Made by a program: the position numbers and the translations under genes. A stretch of 25,294 nucleotides of DNA, taken from positions 1 to 25,294 of the forward strand of contig DBYL01000045.1 in NCBI GenBank assembly GCA_002309835.1, read 5' to 3'. Shown here piece by piece: positions 5,002 through 12,608 of the stretch (position 1 is its first letter; each line of letters begins with the position of its first letter). Source of the stretch: Bacteroidales bacterium UBA1187. Lineage in GTDB: Bacteria; Bacteroidota; Bacteroidia; Bacteroidales; Paludibacteraceae. Below the pieces are notes generated by a model that was not told the DNA's origin, ran no database searches, and was given only the letters and a program-made list of their open reading frames with translations.

Positions 5002-8000
5002 GTGCAGATAGATGATTTGAAGACATTATTTGGGCAGCACCCGGAACTGGCGGCAGTCAGGAAGGAGTTGGCGCACCGTAATACGCATGTTTTATTGAGC
5101 GGTTTGCACGCTTCTGCACGCGCGCTGGCGCTTGCACAATTAGACAAGCCGCTGTTTGTGATCCATGACAATGCAGAAAGTGCACAGTACCTGTACGCAG
5201 ACTTAAAGGGATTAGGCGCAGAAGTAGCCTTCTTTCCGCACAGCCAAAAACGAAGAGTTATCGACGAAGCAGCTCAGGTGCAACGGACCGAGACCTTGAT
5301 GACTCTGCCGTCAATCATCGTCACATACCCTGAGGCGGTGGCGGAGGCGGTGCCGAAGCCGGAAGAGTTGAAGAACCGCAGTCTGACGCTGCGCGTGGGA
5401 GAAGAGATACAGCAGTCGGCCTTGGGGGAACAATTGGCAGACTTAGGTTTCGAACGCGTGGACTTCGTCTTCCAGCCCGGCCAGTACGCCATCCGCGGAA
5501 GTATCGTAGATATCTACAGTTACGGTCACGACATCCCCTACCGCTTCGACTTCTTCGGTGATGAGATAGACTCGATACGCGAGTTCGACATCGAAGACCA
5601 GTTATCGAAGAACCGCGTGGAGAGCGCGGAGATTGTAGGAGGGCAGCCTAACCCCGACAATGTTCTATGGACGGCCACCGGCAGTCCAATCGGGCAGAGC
5701 CCTTCACCCATAAAAGGAAGGGAGAGCGATGCCACTATCGTGGATTATTTATCCGACAACACTGTGTGGGTGAGCAACGATTGGCAAATCGTTCAATTTA
5801 AGTTGAACGGATCAGGGGATGAGAGGATTAGTGGATTAGTGGAAGATCGCACGACGATAGAGATCAATGAGAAGAGTACGTTTGCTACGCACAGCAAGAT
5901 AGCATTCGACACGCAGCCGCAGCCGGTGTTCCATAAGCAGTTCGATATCCTAACGGAGGACCTGCGCAAGCATATAGACGAAGGCTATAAGGTCTATATC
6001 CTCGCCGAGCAGGCTAAGCAATTAGACCGACTCAAAGCAATCTTCGAGAGTTTAGAGGACGCACCGCATGGCAGTTCGGGTCCGGAGCCTCTCCGGTTCA
6101 TAGGCATCAATGCGACGCTGCATGAGGGGTTTGTGGACCGGGGACTGAAGATATGCTGCTATACTGATCATCAGATCTTCGAGCGTTTCCACCGAGTGAC
6201 GATGGCCAGCGAGAACGCACGACGCGGCAAGGCTATCATCACCCTGCGCGAGATCAACCAGTTGCAGGTTGGCGACTACGTCGTTCACTCCGACCACGGT
6301 ATTGCTAAGTTCGGTGGACTCGTGACGACGATGGTGAACGGTAAGCCGCAGGAGATGATCAAACTCAACTACCGCGACGGGGCGAACGTGTTCGTGAGCA
6401 TCCATAACCTGCACCGCATCAGCAAGTACAAAGGTCGTGAAGGTTCGGAACCGACCATCGCACGGTTGGGTTCGGGTGCTTGGGAACGACTCAAGGAGCG
6501 CACCAAAGATAAGGTGAAGGACATCGCCCGGGACCTGATCAAACTCTACGCAACGCGCAAGCAGCAGAAAGGCTTTGCCTACTCGCCCGACGGATACATG
6601 CAGCATGAGTTAGAGGCCTCGTTCCTCTACGAAGACACACCCGACCAGGCGAAGGCGACGGCGGAAGTCAAACGTGACCTCGAGAGCCCGATGCCGATGG
6701 ACCGACTGGTGTGCGGAGATGTAGGTTTCGGTAAGACCGAAGTAGCGATGCGTGCGGCCTTCAAAGTAGCCACAGACGGCAAACAGGTGGCGGTGCTGGT
6801 GCCTACGACCGTGTTAGCGCTGCAGCACTATAACACTTTCTGCGAACGCATGAAGAACCTGCCGGTGCGCATCGAGTACCTGAGTAGGTTAAAGAGTGCG
6901 AAAGAGATAAAAGAACTGTTGACCGATCTGGAGGCCGGCAAGATAGATATCCTCATCGGCACGCATAAGCTGATCGGCAAAGGCGTGAAATGGCACGACT
7001 TAGGACTGCTGATCATCGATGAGGAACAGAAATTCGGCGTGGCTGCGAAAGAGAAACTCAAAAGCCTGCGCACGAACATTGACGTATTGACACTGACGGC
7101 TACGCCGATACCGAGAACCCTGCAGTTCAGTCTGCTCGGTGCCCGTGACCTGAGTGTGATGACTACCCCGCCGCAGAACCGCTATCCCGTGCAGACGGAA
7201 CTCATCACTATCGATGACGAAGATATCATCAAAGAGGCGATTGAGTTGGAGATGGCCCGCAACGGACAGATCTTCATCGTCAACAACCGCATCGAGATGC
7301 TCCCGCGTATCGAACGACGGATACAGAAACTCGTTCCCGAGGCACGCATCGTCACAGCGCACGGTCAGTTGCCGGCGAATGAGATGGAAGAGCGCCTCGA
7401 AGCGTTTATCAACTACGACTACGACATTCTGCTCTCCACGACCATCATCGAGAGTGGTGTGGACATCCCGAACGTGAACACGATCCTCATCTTCAGCGCC
7501 GACAAGTACGGTCTCGCGGACCTGCATCAGTTACGCGGACGCGTGGGACGCAGCAATAGAAAGGCCTACTGTTACCTGATAGCACCCGAGAAAGAACTGC
7601 TCACGGAAGATGCACGGCGACGTTTGGAAGCCTTGAGCACATTCGCCGAACTCGGCGCAGGATTCAGTCTCGCGATGCAAGATCTCGATATCCGTGGCGC
7701 AGGAAACATGCTCGGTGCCGAACAGAGTGGTTTCATCGCCGACTTAGGTTACGAGACCTACCAACGCATCCTCAACGAGGCGGTGGAGGAGCTGAAGGAG
7801 GAAGAAGGATTAAACAGCGGCGATGCCGCGTTGAACAGCTCCGAAGGAGCGTTTAACAGTGCCACAGGCACGTTTAACGGCGCGCAGCGCCAATGGTGCA
7901 GCGACTCGCAGTTGGAGACGGATTTGCCTGTGTGCTTCCCGACGGAGTATATAGAGAATATCTCCGAGCGCATCACCTTATACCGCGAGTTGGACAGCCT

Positions 8001-8376
8001 GCGCAGCGAGGAACAGTTGCTGGAGTTCCGCAAACGCCTCATCGACCGTTTCGGTGCCCTACCCGAACCCGCAGAGGAGCTGCTCGATGTGGTGCGTTTA
8101 CGCTGGCTCTGTTGCCGATTAGGTATCGAGAAGATCCTACTCAAGGGTGAGCGAATGACGATGTACCTCGTGCAACATAAAGATGCGTACTGGCAGTCGG
8201 AAGTGTTCGGAAACATGATCCAGTATGCCGCCACGCGTCCCGAGCGCTGCTCGCTGCATGAGGAAGTGGATAAGAAAGGATATAAGACCGGCAGACGGTA
8301 TATCACCATCACCAATGTGAAGACGATAGCCGGCGCCATTACGCTGTTATCAAAGATAGAAAGAAACGAGATATGA
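5002..8376 (+). CDS. mfd: Transcription-repair coupling factor Mfd (with four in-frame repeat insertions)
   Basis: Mfd is an ATP-driven translocase that removes stalled RNA polymerase at DNA lesions and recruits UvrA. I choose GTG 5002: the promoter at 4940-4971 lies inside the longer frame, and the resulting 1124 residues is the usual length. The UvrB-like N-terminal part (GQYAIRGSIVDIYSY, DFFGDEIDSIREFD), the polymerase-interaction domain (GDYVVHSDHGIAKFGGL), Walker A GDVGFGKTE (about 572-580), DEEQ (about 672), helicase motifs QLRGRVGRS and the D7 domain are all present. Unusual are four repeat-derived insertions at about residues 231-242 (SPSPIKGRES), 270-281, 354-366 (PHGSSGPEPLR) and 936-963 (seven-residue repeats). 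All are in frame and in places where family members vary, so the protein is probably active. The stop overlaps the kdsB start as ATGA. Confidence 0.96.
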   Translation: MQIDDLKTLFGQHPELAAVRKELAHRNTHVLLSGLHASARALALAQLDKPLFVIHDNAESAQYLYADLKGLGAEVAFFPHSQKRRVIDEAAQVQRTETLMTLPSIIVTYPEAVAEAVPKPEELKNRSLTLRVGEEIQQSALGEQLADLGFERVDFVFQPGQYAIRGSIVDIYSYGHDIPYRFDFFGDEIDSIREFDIEDQLSKNRVESAEIVGGQPNPDNVLWTATGSPIGQSPSPIKGRESDATIVDYLSDNTVWVSNDWQIVQFKLNGSGDERISGLVEDRTTIEINEKSTFATHSKIAFDTQPQPVFHKQFDILTEDLRKHIDEGYKVYILAEQAKQLDRLKAIFESLEDAPHGSSGPEPLRFIGINATLHEGFVDRGLKICCYTDHQIFERFHRVTMASENARRGKAIITLREINQLQVGDYVVHSDHGIAKFGGLVTTMVNGKPQEMIKLNYRDGANVFVSIHNLHRISKYKGREGSEPTIARLGSGAWERLKERTKDKVKDIARDLIKLYATRKQQKGFAYSPDGYMQHELEASFLYEDTPDQAKATAEVKRDLESPMPMDRLVCGDVGFGKTEVAMRAAFKVATDGKQVAVLVPTTVLALQHYNTFCERMKNLPVRIEYLSRLKSAKEIKELLTDLEAGKIDILIGTHKLIGKGVKWHDLGLLIIDEEQKFGVAAKEKLKSLRTNIDVLTLTATPIPRTLQFSLLGARDLSVMTTPPQNRYPVQTELITIDDEDIIKEAIELEMARNGQIFIVNNRIEMLPRIERRIQKLVPEARIVTAHGQLPANEMEERLEAFINYDYDILLSTTIIESGVDIPNVNTILIFSADKYGLADLHQLRGRVGRSNRKAYCYLIAPEKELLTEDARRRLEALSTFAELGAGFSLAMQDLDIRGAGNMLGAEQSGFIADLGYETYQRILNEAVEELKEEEGLNSGDAALNSSEGAFNSATGTFNGAQRQWCSDSQLETDLPVCFPTEYIENISERITLYRELDSLRSEEQLLEFRKRLIDRFGALPEPAEELLDVVRLRWLCCRLGIEKILLKGERMTMYLVQHKDAYWQSEVFGNMIQYAATRPERCSLHEEVDKKGYKTGRRYITITNVKTIAGAITLLSKIERNEI
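5700..5725 (+). repeat. CCCTTC/GAAGGG palindromic element inside mfd
   Basis: CCCTTC (5700-5705) can pair with GAAGGG (5717-5722) around an A-rich loop, and GAGAG follows. It encodes SPSPIKGRES in the N-terminal part of Mfd. It resembles, loosely, the element in rimP at 1489-1520. Confidence 0.5.
5791..5842 (+). repeat. 8-bp tandem array (four units) preceded by a dyad, inside mfd
   Basis: An inverted repeat GTTCAA/TTGAAC (5791-5796 with 5803-5808) directly precedes the octamers GGATCAGG, GGATGAGA, GGATTAGT and GGATTAGT (5809-5840). The octamers belong to the same family as those in rimP (1690-1729). The translated segment is NGSGDERISGLVED. Confidence 0.78.
6064..6098 (+). repeat. 35-bp palindrome-bearing element, copy B (inside mfd)
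   Basis: It matches 99-133 at 32 of 35 bases, including the perfect hairpin CCGGAG-CCT-CTCCGG (6082-6096). Here it is translated as PHGSSGPEPLR, before the conserved HEGFVD and CCYTDHQIFERFH segments of Mfd. Confidence 0.8.
7808..7891 (+). repeat. Array of four hairpins with different, perfectly paired stems, 21-nt period, inside mfd
   Basis: A linker of the form GTTTAACA (variants ATTAAACA, GTTGAACA, GTTTAACA, GTTTAAC) alternates with a 13-nt hairpin of 5-bp stem and 3-nt loop. The hairpins are GCGGC-GAT-GCCGC (7817-7829), GCTCC-GAA-GGAGC (7838-7850), GTGCC-ACA-GGCAC (7859-7871) and GGCGC-GCA-GCGCC (7879-7891). Linkers are conserved; stem sequences differ in every unit but complementarity is complete. 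The 21-nt period gives a seven-residue protein repeat (LNSGDAA, LNSSEGA, FNSATGT, FNGAQRQ) in the linker before the Mfd D7 domain. Confidence 0.92.
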
Positions 8377-9122
8377 AATATATAGGAATCATACCTGCGC
8401 GTTATGGTTCGACCCGTTTTCCGGGCAAGCCGTTGGCAGAGATCTGTAACCGGACGGTGATCCACCGCGTATATGACCAAGCGAGCAAAGCGTTGGATGT
8501 CGTAGTGGTGGCTACCGATGACGAGCGCATCTATGATGCAGTGGAGTCGTTCGGCGGCAAGGTAGTGATGACGAGAGCGGACCATAAATGCGGTACCGAC
8601 CGTTGTCTGGAGGCCTATGACGCCATCACCACTCCTTCATGGCGTGCGCAAAACGACACAGAGACGGTGATCATCAATATACAAGGTGACGAACCGTTCA
8701 TCCAACCGGAGCAGATAGAGGCACTCATGGCGTGCTTTGACGAGCACGACGACACGCAGATAGCGACACTCGTGCGTCCTTTCACGGAGGCTGACGGTCA
8801 AGAGGCAATAGAGAACCCGAACACGCCGAAAGTGGAGTGGAACAAAACGACAGGGGTGGCGAAGAACTTCTCGCGTAAGGTCATCGCCTGCGCCGACGGC
8901 AGTCATTACCGGCATATCGGTATATATGCATATCGAGCGGATGTGCTACGCGAGATCACAGCGCTGCCGCAGAGCCCGAGAGAACTCGAAGAACGCTTGG
9001 AGCAACTGCGCTGGCTCGAGAACGGATATACAATCCGCGTAGGTGTAACAGAACAAGAGACCATCGGCATTGATACACCGGAGGACCTCAACAGAGCAAT
9101 AGAATGGTATAAACATCAATAA
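8373..9122 (+). CDS. kdsB: 3-deoxy-manno-octulosonate cytidylyltransferase (CMP-KDO synthetase)
   Basis: KdsB activates KDO with CTP to CMP-KDO for lipopolysaccharide inner-core synthesis in the cytoplasm. The 249-residue protein has the nucleotidyltransferase signature IIPARYGSTRFPGKPL at the N-terminus, TRADHKCGTDRC, the metal-site segment NIQGDEPFI, YRHIGIYAYRADVL, LEQLRWLENG and the C-terminal IGIDTPEDL. These cover the family from end to end. Relative to typical members there are several extra residues between AYDAI and the VIINIQGDEP strand (TTPSWRAQNDTET). The start ATG overlaps the mfd stop by four bases (ATGA), suggesting translational coupling. It indicates an LPS-containing outer membrane. 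Confidence 0.96.
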   Translation: MKYIGIIPARYGSTRFPGKPLAEICNRTVIHRVYDQASKALDVVVVATDDERIYDAVESFGGKVVMTRADHKCGTDRCLEAYDAITTPSWRAQNDTETVIINIQGDEPFIQPEQIEALMACFDEHDDTQIATLVRPFTEADGQEAIENPNTPKVEWNKTTGVAKNFSRKVIACADGSHYRHIGIYAYRADVLREITALPQSPRELEERLEQLRWLENGYTIRVGVTEQETIGIDTPEDLNRAIEWYKHQ

Positions 9123-9154
9123 TTTATTAACCTTTTAAAAACACAATTTACATT

Positions 9155-9868
9155 ATGGCAAAAGAGAATTGCCCGACTCCGCACATCGGTGCGCAGTACG
9201 GTGAGATTGCAAAGACAATGATTATGGCAGGTGACCCGCTTCGCGCAAAGCTGATGGCTGAGCGTTTCCTGGAGAACCCTGTTCAAGTAAACAACGTACG
9301 TGGTATGCTGGCTTTCACCGGCACGTACAAAGGCAAGAAAGTGACGGTAATGGGTCATGGTATGGGTATCCCATCCATCGGTATCTACAGCTACGAGCTC
9401 TTTAACTTCTACGATGTAGAGACGATCATCCGCGTAGGTTCTTGCGGCGCACGTCAGATGTACGTGAACCTCGGCGACCTCGTGATTGCACAAGGTAGCT
9501 GCACCGACAGCAACTGGGATGCACAATACAACCTGCCGGGCCATTATGCTCCTATCGCAGACTTCGAGCTCTGCCGCAAGGCTGTAGAGGCTGCTGAGAA
9601 ACGCGGTTACAAATACCACGTAGGTAATGTCTTCTCCGCAGATATCTTCTATTGCGAAGACGAGCGCAAGGCTAACTGGACGAAGATGGGTGTACTGGCA
9701 GACGAGATGGAAGCTCCGTCGCTGTATATGAACGCTGCGCGTGCCGGTAAGAAAGCACTGGTCATCTGCACCGTTAGTGATCACATCCTGACCGGTGAGG
9801 CTACGACGGCTGAGCAACGCCAGAACTCGTTCACCAACATGATGGACGTCGCCTTCGATATCATCTAA
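9155..9868 (+). CDS. deoD: Purine nucleoside phosphorylase, DeoD type
   Basis: This enzyme cleaves purine (deoxy)nucleosides with phosphate to the free base and (deoxy)ribose-1-phosphate in purine salvage. The 237-residue length is normal for the hexameric DeoD family. Visible signatures are the N-terminal TPHIGA, the phosphate-site GDPLRAK, GHGMGIPS, the RVGSCGA strand, the nucleoside-site segment around DEMEAPSLYMNAA (commonly VEMEAAALY), and the catalytic SD pair in CTVSDHILTGE. It lies 32 nt after kdsB; I see no convincing TAnnTTTG promoter in the gap, so it is probably cotranscribed. Confidence 0.96.
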   Translation: MAKENCPTPHIGAQYGEIAKTMIMAGDPLRAKLMAERFLENPVQVNNVRGMLAFTGTYKGKKVTVMGHGMGIPSIGIYSYELFNFYDVETIIRVGSCGARQMYVNLGDLVIAQGSCTDSNWDAQYNLPGHYAPIADFELCRKAVEAAEKRGYKYHVGNVFSADIFYCEDERKANWTKMGVLADEMEAPSLYMNAARAGKKALVICTVSDHILTGEATTAEQRQNSFTNMMDVAFDII

Positions 9869-9870
9869 GC

Positions 9871-10647
9871 ATGACGAAAAAACATTTATACGCTGTATTG
9901 GTCTTCCTGCTCCTGTGTCCTACGGCACGGGCGCAGGAGGCTAATGCAACGGCCCAACCGCAGACCATAGTCATCCAGCAGGAGGCGAAAGCGGAGAAGC
10001 AGAAATCCGGCTCAAAAGTGTTCACGGGCTTTTCCGGAGGTATGATGGTGCATGTAGGTTACCTCTTCTCCGATGACCCGCGAAAAGTGTTCAGCAATAC
10101 CGGCTTAGGAAGCACGGAGTATCTGAAAGCGCTGCCCAAAAGCGGCGTATGCATTGGTCTGGGCGGTTCATTACGCGTACACCTCGTGAACCATATTCAT
10201 ATCGGCGCCGAAGGATTTGTGAGCACGATGCCATTGATGGGTACGGGTTCAAATATCCGCACCGGTTGGGGAGGCGCGATGTGCGACTTCTATTTCAACC
10301 TCGGCAAAGCCCACCCGTTATTAGGTCTGACGGTAGGTGGCGGTTCGATGAAGCGGTTGTACGTACCCGACCAGGCACCGGTAGTCACCGGCGCTGACAG
10401 CACTACTGTTTATAACGCCTCGTATGTGAAGACGCCGTTCTTCCTCTTGGATCCATACGTGGGCGTAGAGATAGACCTTAACAGCCACATGGCTTTATTG
10501 ATTCGTATTGATTATATGCTTCCGTTCGGTCGCTCCAACAGCAATCTGACTACGCTGGGAACGGACGTGAAATGGAGCAACTATATGACGCCGAGCGGTC
10601 CGCGTCTGTATATAGGCATCATGTTCGGCAAACTAAGAAGAGAATAA
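9871..10647 (+). CDS. Predicted outer-membrane beta-barrel protein of unknown function
   Basis: The 258-residue protein has a Sec signal peptide (MTKKHLYAVLVFLLLCPTARAQ), a short charged linker, then alternating amphipathic strands rich in Gly and aromatic residues (for example GFSGGMMVHVGYLF, CIGLGGSLRVHLVNHIHIGAEGFV, LLGLTVGGG, LLDPYVGVEIDL, ALLIRIDYMLPFG). It ends in a strand RLYIGIMFGKL. This pattern fits a small 8-stranded outer-membrane barrel of the OmpW/porin-like kind, though no family is certain. Its ATG follows the deoD stop by two nucleotides and yidC begins 15 nt after it. Cotranscription with yidC, a membrane-protein insertase, is suggestive of envelope context but not proof of function. 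Confidence 0.75.
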   Translation: MTKKHLYAVLVFLLLCPTARAQEANATAQPQTIVIQQEAKAEKQKSGSKVFTGFSGGMMVHVGYLFSDDPRKVFSNTGLGSTEYLKALPKSGVCIGLGGSLRVHLVNHIHIGAEGFVSTMPLMGTGSNIRTGWGGAMCDFYFNLGKAHPLLGLTVGGGSMKRLYVPDQAPVVTGADSTTVYNASYVKTPFFLLDPYVGVEIDLNSHMALLIRIDYMLPFGRSNSNLTTLGTDVKWSNYMTPSGPRLYIGIMFGKLRRE

Positions 10648-10662
10648 CAACACACAAATAGA

Positions 10663-12576
10663 ATGGATAAAAATACTTGGATCGGCTTTTTATTGATAGC
10701 CGCAATTATCGTTGGGTTCACCATGCTCAACCGCCCTTCTAAGGCGGAACTGGCGGAGCGCCAACGTGTACAAGACTCTATCAGCCTCGCCCGCATGGCG
10801 GAAGCCGAGGCACAACGTATCTCAGATTCCTTGCAACTGGTAGCCGGTGCTCCGGCAGAGACCGCTGAGATAGCGGAAGAGCAAGCAGAGATACAACAGG
10901 AGCGCATGCAGGCCGCTTATGGCACGTTCGCTGAAGCGGCGCAAGGAGAAGAACAACTGGTAACGCTGAAGAACGAGAAGATCCGTCTGACGCTCTCTAC
11001 CCGCGGCGGTGCTATCAAGCGCGCGGAACTGTTGGAATACCACGCGAGTGGTGACTCTATCAACCCGCTGTGTCTTTTCCGTGGCGACGAGAGTGCGTTC
11101 GGTTTTACGCTCATCACCGGCAACAACCGCATTCTGCAGACCGGTAATCTCTTCTTCACGCCGGTGGAGACCAATGACCCGCGTAAGGCGATCCTGCGTC
11201 TCAAGACCGCAGCGGAAGATGCATGGTTAGACTTCGTCTATGAGCTTGCGGATGATTATATGGTGCACCTCGCCCTCGAGCCGCATAACATGCAGACCGA
11301 GCTCGCGCAGAATATCACTTCGCTGGAACTGCAGTGGCGTCAGTTGATCCCGCAGCAGGAGCAGGGACGTAAGTTCGAGGAACGCTATGCCCAGTTGCAA
11401 TACATGCTCGTAGGCGGCGAGATGGAGAAGCTGAGCGAGAGCAAGAACGACGCAGCCAAAGAGTCGGCGCGCGTCAAGTGGATCGGATACAAAGACCAGT
11501 TCTTCTCAACCGTGCTCATCGCCGACGATGCGTTCACTTCTTCGGAGTTCGCGTCTGTACCGCAAGGCAAACATACAGGATATATCAAGGAGTACACTAC
11601 CCACACTTCTGTTCCGTTTGACCTGAACGGCAAGAACATCACGGGTTTCCGTTTCTATCTGGGTCCGAACCATTACCACACGCTCAAGGCTTATGACGAC
11701 GGCGTCGCAAAAGAAGACCGTCTGCGTTTGAATAAACTGGTGCCGCTGGGATGGAAGATCGTGAGCTGGATCAACGTCATACTCGTCATTCCGATGTTTG
11801 ACCTCTTCTCGAGTTGGGGTCTGCATATCGGCATCGTCATCCTGCTGATGACCATCGTCATCAAGCTGATCATCCTGCCCTTCGTCTTCGTCTCCTATAA
11901 ATCGAGCGCGAAGATGCGCGCGTTGCGTCCGCAGATAGATGCCATCAACGAGAAGTATCCGGCCGATAAGATGCAGGAGCGTCAACAGGCTACGATGCAG
12001 TTATACCAACAGGCGGGCGTCAACCCGATGAGCGGTTGCCTACCGATGTTGTTCCAGTTCCCGGTATTGATGGCTATGTTCTGGTTCCTGCCTACGGCTA
12101 TCGAGTTACGTGGCAAGTCCTTACTCTGGGCTCCGGACCTCTCTACCTACGATGCGGTCTTCCATTGGAGCACAAATATCCCGCTGTTAGGAGACCACCT
12201 GAGTCTCTTCTGCCTCTTGATGACCATCTGTAACATCGGTTACACATACATCACCATGCAGTCGCAGGCTACCGACCCGAATATGAAGTTTATGAAGTAC
12301 ATGATGTACGCAATGCCGCTCATGTTCCTCTTTATCTTCAATGACTACGCAGCCGGTCTGAGTTACTACTATCTCGTTTCGCTGTTCATCACCATCCTCC
12401 AGACGATGATCTTCCGCTGGACATTAGACGACGAGAAGATGCTCAAGGAGATGGAAGAGAACAAAAAGAAGAAAGCCGGCAAACCAAAGTCCGGCTTCAT
12501 GGCTCGCCTCGAGGCGATGCAACGCGAGCAACAGCGGTTAGCTCGTGAGAACGCCAGAGCGCAACAACGCAGGTAA
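10663..12576 (+). CDS. yidC: Membrane protein insertase YidC
   Basis: YidC inserts and folds inner-membrane proteins alone or with SecYEG. The 637-residue protein has the Gram-negative layout: an N-terminal membrane segment (about 7-22), a large periplasmic domain (about 30-350), and the conserved C-terminal core from about 360 with transmembrane segments in WKIVSWINVILVIPMF, GIVILLMTIVIKLIILP, and later CLLMTICNIGYTYITM and YYYLVSLFITILQTMIF. The core includes LRPQIDAINEKYPADK and AGVNPMSGCLPMLFQFPVLMA, characteristic of the Oxa1/YidC family. The tail is Lys/Arg-rich (KKKAGKPKSG...), as expected for ribosome contact. It is the last gene of the plus-strand cluster. Confidence 0.97.
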   Translation: MDKNTWIGFLLIAAIIVGFTMLNRPSKAELAERQRVQDSISLARMAEAEAQRISDSLQLVAGAPAETAEIAEEQAEIQQERMQAAYGTFAEAAQGEEQLVTLKNEKIRLTLSTRGGAIKRAELLEYHASGDSINPLCLFRGDESAFGFTLITGNNRILQTGNLFFTPVETNDPRKAILRLKTAAEDAWLDFVYELADDYMVHLALEPHNMQTELAQNITSLELQWRQLIPQQEQGRKFEERYAQLQYMLVGGEMEKLSESKNDAAKESARVKWIGYKDQFFSTVLIADDAFTSSEFASVPQGKHTGYIKEYTTHTSVPFDLNGKNITGFRFYLGPNHYHTLKAYDDGVAKEDRLRLNKLVPLGWKIVSWINVILVIPMFDLFSSWGLHIGIVILLMTIVIKLIILPFVFVSYKSSAKMRALRPQIDAINEKYPADKMQERQQATMQLYQQAGVNPMSGCLPMLFQFPVLMAMFWFLPTAIELRGKSLLWAPDLSTYDAVFHWSTNIPLLGDHLSLFCLLMTICNIGYTYITMQSQATDPNMKFMKYMMYAMPLMFLFIFNDYAAGLSYYYLVSLFITILQTMIFRWTLDDEKMLKEMEENKKKKAGKPKSGFMARLEAMQREQQRLARENARAQQRR

Positions 12577-12578
12577 AA

Positions 12579-12608
12579 AAAAACGAGGCGGTTATGCAAC
12601 CGTCTCGT
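12579..12608 (-). terminator. Rho-independent terminator overlapping the stop codon of the SGNH-like gene
   Basis: On the reverse strand ACGAGACGGTT pairs with AACCGCCTCGT (one mismatch) around GCAT, followed by nine T. The TAA stop codon of the gene (12594-12592) lies within the hairpin, so coding and termination signals share bases. The hairpin is also just after the yidC stop on the plus strand but lacks a T-run there. Confidence 0.85.

Noticed and set aside
7808..7891. CRISPR array
   Set aside because: Regular spacing is present, but the period is only 21 nt, the variable parts are self-complementary 13-mers, and the whole stretch is in-frame coding sequence of mfd with no cas genes.
7758..8585. 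275-codon minus-strand frame opposite mfd/kdsB
   Set aside because: Shadow frame crossing the mfd-kdsB junction; kdsB and mfd are unambiguous.
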